Assembly: GCA_947630135.1 (NCBI GenBank)
Contig: CANRGH010000001.1
Location: forward strand, 214,065-278,064
DNA length: 64,000 nucleotides
Source of the DNA: an uncultured Monoglobus sp.
GTDB lineage: Bacteria > Bacillota > Clostridia > Monoglobales > Monoglobaceae
Direction: 5' to 3'
Shown piece after piece: positions 30,101 through 36,749 of this stretch. The position numbers were made by a program, and so were the translations under genes. Position 1 is the first letter of the stretch. Every line of letters starts with the position of its first letter. The notes under the pieces were generated by a model. It had not been told where the DNA came from. It did not search any database and worked only from the letters and a program-made list of their open reading frames with translations.

Positions 30101-31351
30101 CTGCTCGGGAGCCTTTGTCGGCTCGGAAGGAGCTGTCGTCTCGCCGGGAGCCGCCGTGGGAGCATCCGTGGGAGCCGCCGTCGCGTTCGGGTCCGGAGAC
30201 GGAGAAGCCGTGGGAGCCTCGCCCGTGCTTACAAAGCCGGCGTAATAGCTCGTGTTCTGCGTAACTCTTGTGCTTGTGGGAACTATGGGCTGGTGGTTCG
30301 CAGCGTCAGCCGCGTCTGTCTTTGAGGCGTACCAGCCGTTAAACTTGGCGTATGCCTTTGTGGGGTCGATAGGCATATTCGTGCTGAGATAAGCGTTGTT
30401 TGAATATGTCTTCGTCGCATAAACCGCGTCATCAACATAGAATGTTACGGTGTAGCTTCTCGTTCCCGAGCTGCCGCTGCTGCTGCCGCTGCTACTGCCG
30501 TAATAGCCGCCGAGCATTCCGCTTACCACGGTATTGGAAGAAGACTCGTTAACCGTGGCCGTGCCCGAAAGGTTCAGCACGCCCTGGTTGATCTGCGAGC
30601 CGCTCGTCGTAACGTTGCCCGAAACCATAGGCGAGATAACGACCTTTTCGGCAACTATGCCGTCCAGCGTAACGCCGCCGGCCTTAACCATTACGAAGCC
30701 GCCGACATAAGCGGGGCCGTAGGTGCCGGGAGCCGTTATGTACATCTTGATCATGTTGTCAAGGATCTTGACAAACTCGGCTCTTGAGATCGTCGCCTGA
30801 GGTCTGATAGTTCCGTCCTCATAGCCGTTAACATAGCCCGCCGCCGTCATAGCGCCGATGTAGCCGTTGGCAAACTCGGAAACGCTCTGATAGTCGGCAT
30901 ACTGCGTGATGCCCGCGTTGGTATTCACGGGTGTCAGGCCGTAGGCTCTGCTCATCATTGTCATGGCCTCCTCACGCGTCATGTACGCGTCGGGGCTCAT
31001 TGTGCCGTCGCCGTTGCCCTTGAGGACCGCCGCGGCAACCAGACGCAGAACAGCGTCGGCGTACCACGCGTTGGGGTCAACGTCGCTGAATGAATTTTCG
31101 GCCTTGGTAACATAGCCGATAACGTTCTGCGTTATCTGAGCGACCTCGGCGCGGGAAATCGCGTCGTCGGGTCTGAAATAGCCGCCGTCACCCTGCACAA
31201 CGCCGTAACCCGACCAAAGGTCGATTACGCCCTCGGCCCAGTGGCCCGGAGTGTCCGCGTAATTCGCGGCCGAAACCGTCACCATACCGAAGGTTGTGAG
31301 GACCATAGCGATGGCAAGTACCAATGCCAGTGTTTTCTTTAAGGTTCTCAT
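24104..31351 (-). CDS. Giant SLH-anchored multidomain pectin methylesterase (CE8), 2415 aa
   Basis: This is a paralogue of the neighbouring enzyme with nearly the same first 230 residues (signal peptide, three SLH repeats, then a beta-rich stretch) and an InlB-type repeat, but with the catalytic CE8 domain at the C-terminal end (about 1970-2320). Catalytic motifs are SSQDTFGTG, GNTDYICGG and GRPWGG. The middle is built of proline-threonine linkers and carbohydrate-binding-like modules; one module of about 160 residues beginning AVGGEAKVWNFTEGEWKDF occurs twice, near 470-635 and 1070-1235, almost identically. Carboxypeptidase-regulatory-like Ig modules (LSGSVQNLTGRDLSGKNIVF) precede the CE8. 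The start has the same AAGGAGGGTTTTTATG leader as its paralogue. Cell-wall attachment via SLH is family knowledge; the binding target of the repeats is unknown. Confidence 0.93.
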   Translation of the reverse strand: MRTLKKTLALVLAIAMVLTTFGMVTVSAANYADTPGHWAEGVIDLWSGYGVVQGDGGYFRPDDAISRAEVAQITQNVIGYVTKAENSFSDVDPNAWYADAVLRLVAAAVLKGNGDGTMSPDAYMTREEAMTMMSRAYGLTPVNTNAGITQYADYQSVSEFANGYIGAMTAAGYVNGYEDGTIRPQATISRAEFVKILDNMIKMYITAPGTYGPAYVGGFVMVKAGGVTLDGIVAEKVVISPMVSGNVTTSGSQINQGVLNLSGTATVNESSSNTVVSGMLGGYYGSSSGSSSGSSGTRSYTVTFYVDDAVYATKTYSNNAYLSTNMPIDPTKAYAKFNGWYASKTDAADAANHQPIVPTSTRVTQNTSYYAGFVSTGEAPTASPSPDPNATAAPTDAPTAAPGETTAPSEPTKAPEQPTTAPEQPTKAPAQPTQAPSKMYTATLKVNGGEGTLAAAAAQPTTAPAQPTQAPDNPPAVGGEAKVWNFTEGEWKDFSFSLDENAASQKTVDGITVGAVKGVSGAKSITTSAEDGLKLSASGSCYFSYTAAEAGTIKFTVKASGDSPYKKDGDTTLRSIKITKGTEKEKEDTYCSADPVVLTKDYSYELAAGETIKVAGGTNGFYLPSLSFTPNGGGSVDPGPAEPTQAPAEPTQAPSTGGETPEGASTYTVDKNALISEGKKLTDDANVTVVNKYSGEVGDQFHDPQTLTIGGKEFDSTCILRVRSANTSPKSVNDLTFFASTGAKNDDGTPASFDCTILEITPHVDGVFKIYYRRQPDSGTTNFTPDNGKDTKLADETTGTVPCASENIETLSEGEDYGYGTKTWNLSKDKLYGLWAGGTTGLIFGYEFIPAASASDATAEAAELTPVEDEAGMYKFILDQYVDDNLEYYFGKPDPNDPEKELNYGTTFGNENMTVYSKGEGRAPKLGTAKGYDGGRIILRTGTMAKWEADLNNVVAVYAPYDCKIMVRAGQSGGTEGSMTELSINAQTGLGVDNPTKKALSYSLDVKNGVVEVPETYSAKAGDTVYFWFDSGAGTVVSFTLIKDEGGSEPELPTTAPEQPTTAPAEPTQAPDNPPAVGGEAKVWNFTEGEWKDFSFSLDENAASQKTVDGITVGAVKGVSGAKSITTSAEDGLKLSASGSCYFSYTAAEAGTIKFTVKASGDSPYKKDGDTTLRSIKITKGTEKEKEDTYCSADPVVLTKDYSYELAAGETIKVAGGTNGFYLPALSFTPAGGSVQPGPSTPTDAPATPEPGTKTYQFEAGATVTYTGTPETEGAEMTMKVTGADGKDIPVSGNSFTMPAQNVRVEVTYTVVAPSKYEVSIGDITGEGDAWIVVPDTTEEPTPATVAPTEAPTEVPATAAPTAAPPAGTPGTQDPAAGNDYPAGSIVWDFGKEPFINADGTVNTTMFPAGTLEDRYNVGPESIVDVNGLTYYSKSEMGTKPTVNAFVKKGTKNFADGRIFTSSIKTQGRGTLEPAEEPGEYLKDKCFEFTTPVNGTVYVYATSGDSNDTVLHIAINNSEVSKLTLAGSGEKPAEGYPVLEQKIFGGENVQVYSDTNTSYYAIVFSPDATTSALAADMPYEASAVAAADEPTASGEPADSGESGNLPADKIWKLDNPAVKEALANYDSNATAPVENVDGAVVGPGYVYDVSRSVNYTHDNGQEYKLTGSLRGGGGSTEKMFVSIIPEPYACTVTVVFDGHGNAGRSQNIAYDADGDGTPEVVASEASGKDGVTAVTYDLTKAQAESGKPVYTYGGGSNKNLYAIFIEYYEETPDKTLSGSVQNLTGRDLSGKNIVFTNDDDPTETYSIPVEDDYSITLPKGKTFTPSIEGEADVCATIESQHIKIEQNRYDQTMDLTFVLIANAEVGGNVSTISSHDLLTPVYPYDAAIGAKLTFTKQGEAEPYDTAEVAADGTYKVTLMSNETYDIALTTADGQAYTLSPLSGSYQFLAGDQNPFKNILLMKDGPDKLDYKDTLTVGADKEYKTISEALAAVRLMSREPGQVVTIVIDPGTYEEQLYVNMDDIALKAADPEQRPLITWYYGIGYVYDSAAPQTDPGDPETGEGKSYQGWYSAEYAVAKTGQWTVNNWGSTIRTLNRGFYMENIDVQSSFNLYITQKELDDHVTPGGGDAKTDVFRDSLDTKVNNRTYNERAAAIFAGGSEIELYNCSFVSSQDTFGTGASSMYVKDCMISGNTDYICGGNNCYFENCELRWQGMTGGDNGGYITACKNSAETDLGYYFKNCTITRNPDTEMDAGKGGNWGRPWGGKGKTVTIFDNTTIGDGVNKPTGWTSMSGSGPEVAIYYVVNGVYKAGDPATDITASTDNPNGTYDANGYTLPTPEQYFGGWAPVNYGTTPSDENLAKSYMAAPGEIITIKTSPKAKNVLTLPGTTVTPVEGKDGYYTFEMPAADTKVNVEF
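27661..28140 (-). repeat. Downstream copy of a near-identical 480-bp internal duplication
   Basis: Bases 27661-28140 match 29461-29940 at a constant offset of exactly 1800 bases, with only a handful of differences near the ends (for example at 27679, 27692 and 28130). It encodes a whole module of about 160 residues. Silent positions are also identical through the centre, which means recent duplication or gene conversion. Confidence 0.95.
29461..29940 (-). repeat. Upstream copy of the near-identical 480-bp internal duplication
   Basis: Partner of 27661-28140. The intervening 1320 bases encode a different module plus proline-threonine linkers, so this is not a simple tandem duplication. Confidence 0.95.
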
Positions 31352-31434
31352 AAAAACCCTCCTTAAAATAATAAATTTAATGTTTTTTACAAATCCGCAT
31401 GCCGATAAACCGAATATATCGGCAATTATTATAA

Positions 31435-31463
31435 ATTATACAACTTTTTTTATAAAAAGTCAA
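31435..31463 (-). promoter_or_regulatory. Sigma-A promoter of the second pectin methylesterase gene
   Basis: TTGACT (31458-31463) and TATAAT (31435-31440) on the minus strand, 17 bases apart. Just inside the transcript, TGCCGATA (31400-31407) pairs with TATCGGCA (31417-31424), a dyad that could be an operator or a 5' leader hairpin. Confidence 0.75.
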
Positions 31464-31523
31464 TATATTTTGCGCAAAAAATATGCCCGAATGGCCCGCG
31501 CTCAAATTAATTTAATTTACCCC

Positions 31524-31552
31524 TTGATAAAATTTCCTCACTTTGGTATAAT
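31524..31552 (+). promoter_or_regulatory. Sigma-A promoter of ruvAB-metG
   Basis: TTGATA (31524-31529) and TATAAT (31547-31552), 17-base spacing, about 50 bases ahead of ruvA. It diverges from the pectin methylesterase promoter 60 bases away. Confidence 0.8.
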
Positions 31553-31602
31553 GTGAAGATGAAGGTTTTTTATCCTTATTAAACAAAACGGAGAAAAATA
31601 AA

Positions 31603-32193
31603 ATGCTTTATTATATTGAAGGAAAACTTATATTAAAGGCCGAGGACTGCGCGGTGATCGACTGCGGCGGCATAGGGTACCGGATATTCTCGACGCGCCC
31701 CTCGCTGGACGCGCTCGGCGAGCCCGGCTCGACCGCGAGGCTCTACACCTATCTGAACATCAAGACCTCGGCGGACACGTTCGCGCTCTACGGCTTCGCG
31801 ACGCTTGAGGAGCGGAACATCTTTGAGATGATCCTCGGCGTCAGCGGCATAGGCGCGAAAACGGCGGCAAGCCTTTTGTCAAACGTGTCGCCCTCGAAAT
31901 TCGCCCTGTGCGTTATCGGCGACGATTCGGCCTATCTCTCAAAGCACACGCCGGGACTCGGCCCCAAGGGCGCGAAGCGGCTTGTGCTCGAGCTCAAGGA
32001 CAAGTTCAAGAACGCCGACCTTGAGGGCGTCGCGGGCGACGAGATCTTCGCACCCGAAACCGACGACGGAAACGAGGCGGTCTCGGCGCTTATCGCCCTC
32101 GGCTATTCGCCCGACGAGGCGAAGCGCGCTCTGCGCGGCGCGGAGGGAACCACCGAGGAAATGATCAAGCAAGCCCTTAAAAATCTGATATAA
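31603..32193 (+). CDS. ruvA: Holliday junction DNA helicase subunit RuvA
   Basis: RuvA binds Holliday junctions and loads the RuvB motor. The 196-residue product begins MLYYIEGKLI, has the helix-hairpin-helix region ILGVSGIGAKTAASLLS and HTPGLGPKGAKRLVLELKDK, and the C-terminal helical domain EAVSALIALGYSPDEAKRAL that contacts RuvB. It is followed by ruvB after 17 bases. Confidence 0.96.
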   Translation: MLYYIEGKLILKAEDCAVIDCGGIGYRIFSTRPSLDALGEPGSTARLYTYLNIKTSADTFALYGFATLEERNIFEMILGVSGIGAKTAASLLSNVSPSKFALCVIGDDSAYLSKHTPGLGPKGAKRLVLELKDKFKNADLEGVAGDEIFAPETDDGNEAVSALIALGYSPDEAKRALRGAEGTTEEMIKQALKNLI

Positions 32194-32210
32194 AATATTT
32201 TCGGAAATGA

Positions 32211-33278
32211 GTGAAACAGTTGGCTATTAACAACAGCATTAACAGCAGCGAGGAGAGAATTGTCTCGACCACCGAGCAGAACGAGGACTCGCAGATCGAA
32301 TTCAGTCTGCGGCCCAAGACCCTGAACGATTATATCGGGCAGGACAAGGTGAAGGACAACCTTAAGGTGTTCATTGAGGCCGCCAAGCAAAGAGGCGAGC
32401 CTCTTGACCATGTGCTTTTTTACGGCCCTCCGGGTCTCGGCAAGACCACGCTCGCCGGGATCATTGCCGCTGAGATGAACGTCAATATCCGCGTTACCTC
32501 GGGCCCGGCGATTGAGAAGCCCGGCGATCTGGCGGCGTTGCTCACGAATTTGTCGCAGGGAGACATTCTGTTCGTGGACGAGATACACCGCCTAAGCCGC
32601 AGCGTGGAGGAGATACTCTACCCCGCAATGGAGGATTACGCGCTCGATATTATAATAGGAAAAGGCCCGTCGGCGAGGTCGATAAGGCTGGATCTGCCGA
32701 AGTTCACGCTGATAGGCGCGACGACCCGCGCGGGAGCGCTGGCGGCGCCGCTGCGCGACAGGTTCGGCATAATCAACCGCCTTGACATGTACAAGCCCGC
32801 CGACCTTTCCAAAATAGTGATCCGCAGCGCGGGAATTCTCGGCATAGGGATCGACGCGGGCGGCGCGGGAGAGATCGCGGCCCGCTCGCGCGGAACGCCG
32901 AGGATTGCCAACCGCCTTCTAAAGCGCGTCAGGGACTTCGCCCAGATAAGCGGCAGCGAGATCGTCACCGGGGCCCTCGCGAAGGACGCTCTCAACAGGC
33001 TTGAGATCGACTCGCTCGGCCTTGACGCGATAGACAAGCGAATGCTTCTGACGGTGATCGATCACTACGGGGGAGGCCCGGTCGGGGTCGAGACCCTCGC
33101 CGCCACGATAGGCGAGGAAGCCGGAACGATCGAGGATGTTTATGAGCCGTATCTGATGCAGATAGGATTTATAAACAGAACTCCGCGCGGCAGGGTGGTG
33201 ACGCCCCTCGCCTACGAGCATTTCGGTATCGCCTACGAGCCCGGGCGTGATCGGCAGCCGTCGCAAATAAATTTTTAA
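32211..33278 (+). CDS. ruvB: Holliday junction branch-migration ATPase RuvB
   Basis: RuvB is the hexameric AAA+ motor for branch migration. The 355-residue product shows Walker [10 protein letters not shown], Walker B FVDEIH, sensor 1 IGATTRAG, the arginine-finger region APLRDRFG and a C-terminal winged helix ending [20 protein letters not shown]. The GTG at 32211 gives an N-terminal extension of about 25 residues before the conserved [12 protein letters not shown]; the exact start is uncertain because the ribosome-binding site is weak. Confidence 0.95.
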   Translation: MKQLAINNSINSSEERIVSTTEQNEDSQIEFSLRPKTLNDYIGQDKVKDNLKVFIEAAKQRGEPLDHVLFYGPPGLGKTTLAGIIAAEMNVNIRVTSGPAIEKPGDLAALLTNLSQGDILFVDEIHRLSRSVEEILYPAMEDYALDIIIGKGPSARSIRLDLPKFTLIGATTRAGALAAPLRDRFGIINRLDMYKPADLSKIVIRSAGILGIGIDAGGAGEIAARSRGTPRIANRLLKRVRDFAQISGSEIVTGALAKDALNRLEIDSLGLDAIDKRMLLTVIDHYGGGPVGVETLAATIGEEAGTIEDVYEPYLMQIGFINRTPRGRVVTPLAYEHFGIAYEPGRDRQPSQINF

Positions 33279-33310
33279 TATGATATAAATATAATATAGG
33301 AGACAAAGCT

Positions 33311-35248
33311 ATGTGTAAAAAAGAAAAATATTATATTACGACCGCGATAGCGTATACCTCGAAAAAGCCGCATATCGGCAACACATACGAGATAATCCTG
33401 ACCGACGCGATCGCGAGATTTAAGAGATACATGGGCTATGACGTGTGCTTCTGCACCGGCACGGACGAGCACGGACAGAAAATACAGGAGCTGGCCGAGG
33501 AGGCCGGAATAACGCCCAAGCAGCATGTTGACAGGATAGCGGGCGAGATCAAAGAAATCGCCGACATGCTGAACGTCAGCTATGACATATTTATCCGCAC
33601 CACCGACGATTACCACGAGAAGGCGGTGCAGAAGATATTCACCAAGCTCTATGAGCAGGGCGACATATATAAATCCGAGTACGAGGGACTCTACTGCACG
33701 CCCTGCGAGTCGTTCTGGACCGAGTCGCAGCTTGTGGACGGCAAATGCCCCGACTGCGGCAGAGAGGTCCACAAGACCCGCGAGGAAGCGTACTTCCTGC
33801 GCCTCAGCAAATATCAGGACAGACTGATGAAGCATATCGAGGATCACCCCGAGTTCATTCAGCCCGAGGCGCGCAAGAAAGAGATGATAAACAACTTTTT
33901 AAAGCCCGGCCTTCAAGATTTGTGCGTGTCGCGCACAAGCTTCTCGTGGGGTATTCCGGTGGAATTCGATCCGGGCCACGTTATCTATGTGTGGATAGAC
34001 GCGCTCTCGAACTATATCACGGCGCTGGGCTACTCGCCCGACGGCTCGGGCGAGAATTATAAAAAATACTGGCCCGCCGACGTGCATATAATCGGCAAGG
34101 ACATCCTGCGCTTCCACACGATCTACTGGCCGATAATGCTCATGGCTCTGGGCGAGCCGCTGCCTAAGCAGGTGTTCGGCCACCCGTGGCTGCTTTTCGG
34201 CGAGGAAAAAATGTCGAAATCCCGCGGCAACGTGATCTACGCCGACGATCTTGTGCGCCACTTCGGGGTTGACGCGGTGAGGTACTACTCGCTCCACGAA
34301 ATGCCGTTCGCGCAGGACGGCAGCATCACCTATGACGTGTTCATCAGCCGCTATAACTCCGACCTCGCCAACACGCTCGGCAATCTGGTCAACAGGACCG
34401 TGTCAATGGTCAACAAGTATTTTGACGGGGTAATCCAAGACGGAAATGTCGAGGGCGAGTTTGACGCCGACCTCAAGGCGGTCGCCGCGGGCGCGCTTGA
34501 CAAGATAGACAAAAAAATGGAGACGCTGCACGTTGCCGACGCGATTGACGAGATATGGAAGATCGTGGGCCGCGCAAACAAATATATTGACGAGACCACG
34601 CCGTGGATACTGGCCAGGAACGAGGCCGATATGCCGAGGCTCGGCACGGTGCTTTACAACCTTGTGGAGTCGATCAGGATAATCGCCTCGCTGCTCTCGC
34701 CGTTTATGCCCGAGACGGCAGACAAGATCAAGGCCCAGATCAACGCCGCGGACATAAGCGCGGACAGCGCGAAAATTTTCGGCGTGACCGAGGCGGGAGC
34801 CAAGGTCGGCACTCCCGAGCCGCTGTTCGCGAGGATCGACGCGGACAAAAAGATCGAGAAGCTTGCGGCGGAATTCGCCGCGTCGGACGAGGCGGAAGCC
34901 GCTCCCGAGATCGAGCCGTTTAAGGACAACATCTCATTTGACGATTTTCTGAAGCTTGACGTGCGCGTGGGCAAGGTCAAGGTCTGCGAGAAGGTTCCCA
35001 AGTCCTCAAAGCTGCTGCGGTTCGAGCTTGAGTGCGGCGGCGAGACAAGGCAGATCCTCTCGGGCATTGCCAAATATTACAAGCCCGAGGAGCTTGTCGG
35101 CAAAAACGTGCTGTTTATCGCCAACCTGCCCCCGAGGAAGATGATGGGCCTTGAGTCTCAGGGAATGATACTCTCGGCGGAGCACGGCGACAGGCTGACG
35201 CTGCTGACCACCGAAGGCGACATCCAAAGCGGCGCGGTCATGGTATAA
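33311..35248 (+). CDS. metG: Methionyl-tRNA synthetase with C-terminal tRNA-binding domain
   Basis: MetRS charges tRNA-Met. In the 645 residues: the HIGH-type motif PHIGNTYE near residue 22, a zinc knuckle with CTPC and CPDC, the KMSKS signature EEKMSKSRGN near 300, the anticodon-binding helical domain, and from about residue 540 an EMAP/Trbp111-type domain (FDDFLKLDVRVGKV to NLPPRKMMGLESQGM) for dimerisation and tRNA binding. It begins 32 bases after ruvB, preceded by TAGGAGACAAAGCT. No T-box leader is present. Confidence 0.97.
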   Translation: MCKKEKYYITTAIAYTSKKPHIGNTYEIILTDAIARFKRYMGYDVCFCTGTDEHGQKIQELAEEAGITPKQHVDRIAGEIKEIADMLNVSYDIFIRTTDDYHEKAVQKIFTKLYEQGDIYKSEYEGLYCTPCESFWTESQLVDGKCPDCGREVHKTREEAYFLRLSKYQDRLMKHIEDHPEFIQPEARKKEMINNFLKPGLQDLCVSRTSFSWGIPVEFDPGHVIYVWIDALSNYITALGYSPDGSGENYKKYWPADVHIIGKDILRFHTIYWPIMLMALGEPLPKQVFGHPWLLFGEEKMSKSRGNVIYADDLVRHFGVDAVRYYSLHEMPFAQDGSITYDVFISRYNSDLANTLGNLVNRTVSMVNKYFDGVIQDGNVEGEFDADLKAVAAGALDKIDKKMETLHVADAIDEIWKIVGRANKYIDETTPWILARNEADMPRLGTVLYNLVESIRIIASLLSPFMPETADKIKAQINAADISADSAKIFGVTEAGAKVGTPEPLFARIDADKKIEKLAAEFAASDEAEAAPEIEPFKDNISFDDFLKLDVRVGKVKVCEKVPKSSKLLRFELECGGETRQILSGIAKYYKPEELVGKNVLFIANLPPRKMMGLESQGMILSAEHGDRLTLLTTEGDIQSGAVMV

Positions 35249-35350
35249 CAAAAAAAGATAATAAAATGTTAACATTCCCGTAAACATTGCGGGAGCCGAT
35301 TTGATATAATTATTATGTTATAATTAATTCTGATTGAATGGAGTGATAAT

Positions 35351-36148
35351 ATGTTTTGCTCAAATTGCGGAAAGGAGCTTCCGGAAAATGCTAAGTTCTG
35401 TGACTCGTGCGGCATGATGGTAAAGCCCGCGGAAAATCAAACGGCGGACACGGTTTACACGCCTCAGGTCGTTCGGCCGAAGCGCAAGACCTCCGGCAAG
35501 ACCGCGGCGATAATAATCGGCATTGTCTCGGCGGCGATCGTTTTGGTATGCTTTATCGCGCTGCTTATAACCTCGCTTGTAGGGGCGTATCACCGCAGCC
35601 ACAATAACCTGCCCGGAAATTTCCCAGGCGGATATTTTGATGACTATGACGATTACGGCGACTTCTTTGATGATTATTACGATTTTTTTGATGACGATCA
35701 TCACGGCGGTTATCCCGGATATTACGGGAACTCAAACCCCGCCGCGGCGCCCACGCAGGCTCCCGCAGCGACGGCAGATCCCGCCGCGAGCGCCCCTCCG
35801 CTGCCCACCGACAGCAACGGCAACACCTATGACAGCCCGAACTATCAGTGGCCGACAGGGGACGGGACCTATGAGTTCTACGCCAAATCCACCATCCCCA
35901 AGTTTGAGAGCGTGACCGGAAAGCCCTGCACCGACACCGAAAAAGACAGCGACGGCAACACCTACTATGAGTACGACATGGACATGGACGCCTACAACGC
36001 GTACATAAAAGCGATCGAGGCGGCGGGCTACAGCCAGAGCGAGTTTGACGTTCAGGGTCAGAACTCCTACACGCGCTATGACAACGGCGTTCAGTATCTT
36101 GTGATTTATCTTATGAATTCCGAAAATGAGATAGTAATTATGGCATAG
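35351..36148 (+). CDS. Zinc-ribbon membrane protein with Asp/Tyr-rich stretch
   Basis: The 265-residue protein starts with a zinc ribbon (MFCSNCGKELPENAKFCDSC, four cysteines), a basic linker, and one transmembrane helix (AAIIIGIVSAAIVLVCFIAL, about residues 56-75). Outside the membrane comes a remarkable acidic-aromatic segment (residues about 96-118: repeated DDY, DFF, DYYDFF and DDDHH), a proline-alanine linker, and a compact C-terminal domain with alternating acidic and tyrosine residues. Zinc-ribbon plus single-helix proteins are common in Clostridia but have no agreed function. Its own RBS GGAGTGATAAT precedes the start. Confidence 0.8.
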   Translation: MFCSNCGKELPENAKFCDSCGMMVKPAENQTADTVYTPQVVRPKRKTSGKTAAIIIGIVSAAIVLVCFIALLITSLVGAYHRSHNNLPGNFPGGYFDDYDDYGDFFDDYYDFFDDDHHGGYPGYYGNSNPAAAPTQAPAATADPAASAPPLPTDSNGNTYDSPNYQWPTGDGTYEFYAKSTIPKFESVTGKPCTDTEKDSDGNTYYEYDMDMDAYNAYIKAIEAAGYSQSEFDVQGQNSYTRYDNGVQYLVIYLMNSENEIVIMA

Positions 36149-36161
36149 CATAAATTTATTC

Positions 36162-36190
36162 TTGAATTTTTGACGCGCGTATGTTATAAT
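36162..36190 (+). promoter_or_regulatory. Sigma-A promoter of the stalk-domain protein
   Basis: TTGAAT (36162-36167) and TATAAT (36185-36190), 17-base spacing, in the short gap after the zinc-ribbon gene. Confidence 0.7.
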
Positions 36191-36222
36191 TGTTTTACAT
36201 TTATTATTTGGAGGAATTATTA

Positions 36223-36696
36223 ATGAAGAAATTAACAGCACTGCTTACCGCTCTGTGCCTCACGTTCGGCTTTACGCAGTCGGCTTTCGCGGTGGCCCAA
36301 AGCATAATCATAAACGGCACCGCGGCCGAGATCCCGTCCGACATGGGCGAGATAATCGAGCAGGACGACAGAACATTTGTTCCCCTGCGCTTCGTGTCCG
36401 AGAAAATGGGCAAGACGGTCAAGTATGACGACAATATCAAGGCCGCGCTTATTCTTGACAAGTCCGACATGTATATCGTTCAGGAGGGCTCGACGAATAT
36501 TTACAAGATCGCCGACCTCGGCCAGACGACCGTGACCGCGATGGACACCGCAGCCTTTGTCAAACAGTACGACGATATTGGCGGGGGGCGCATGTATCTC
36601 CCGATCAGGTTCGTGTCCGAGGCGTTCGGTTACACCGTAGGCTGGGACGAGGCGACTCTGACCGTCACGATCGACGATCCCGCAGCCGCGAAATAA
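36223..36696 (+). CDS. Secreted copper-amine-oxidase-like stalk-domain protein
   Basis: The 157-residue product has a signal peptide (MKKLTALLTALCLTFGFTQSAFA) and two copies of the stalk/copper amine oxidase N-terminal-like motif: TFVPLRFVSEKMGKTVKYDD and MYLPIRFVSEAFGYTVGWDE. These small domains occur in many secreted Clostridial proteins, usually as wall-associated adaptors. I moved the start to 36223, which has GGAGG nine bases upstream; an earlier in-frame ATG at 36190 lacks one and precedes the signal peptide. No enzymatic activity is implied. Confidence 0.88.
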   Translation: MKKLTALLTALCLTFGFTQSAFAVAQSIIINGTAAEIPSDMGEIIEQDDRTFVPLRFVSEKMGKTVKYDDNIKAALILDKSDMYIVQEGSTNIYKIADLGQTTVTAMDTAAFVKQYDDIGGGRMYLPIRFVSEAFGYTVGWDEATLTVTIDDPAAAK

Positions 36697-36707
36697 TCAA
36701 AAGCTCA

Positions 36708-36739
36708 ACCGCGCCGCAAAACTGCGGCGCGGTATTTTT
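36708..36739 (+). terminator. Terminator after the stalk-domain gene
   Basis: An 11-base stem ACCGCGCCGCA pairs with TGCGGCGCGGT around AAAC and is followed by ATTTTTG. It lies between convergent genes. Confidence 0.88.
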
Positions 36740-36749
36740 GTGCTCGTTT

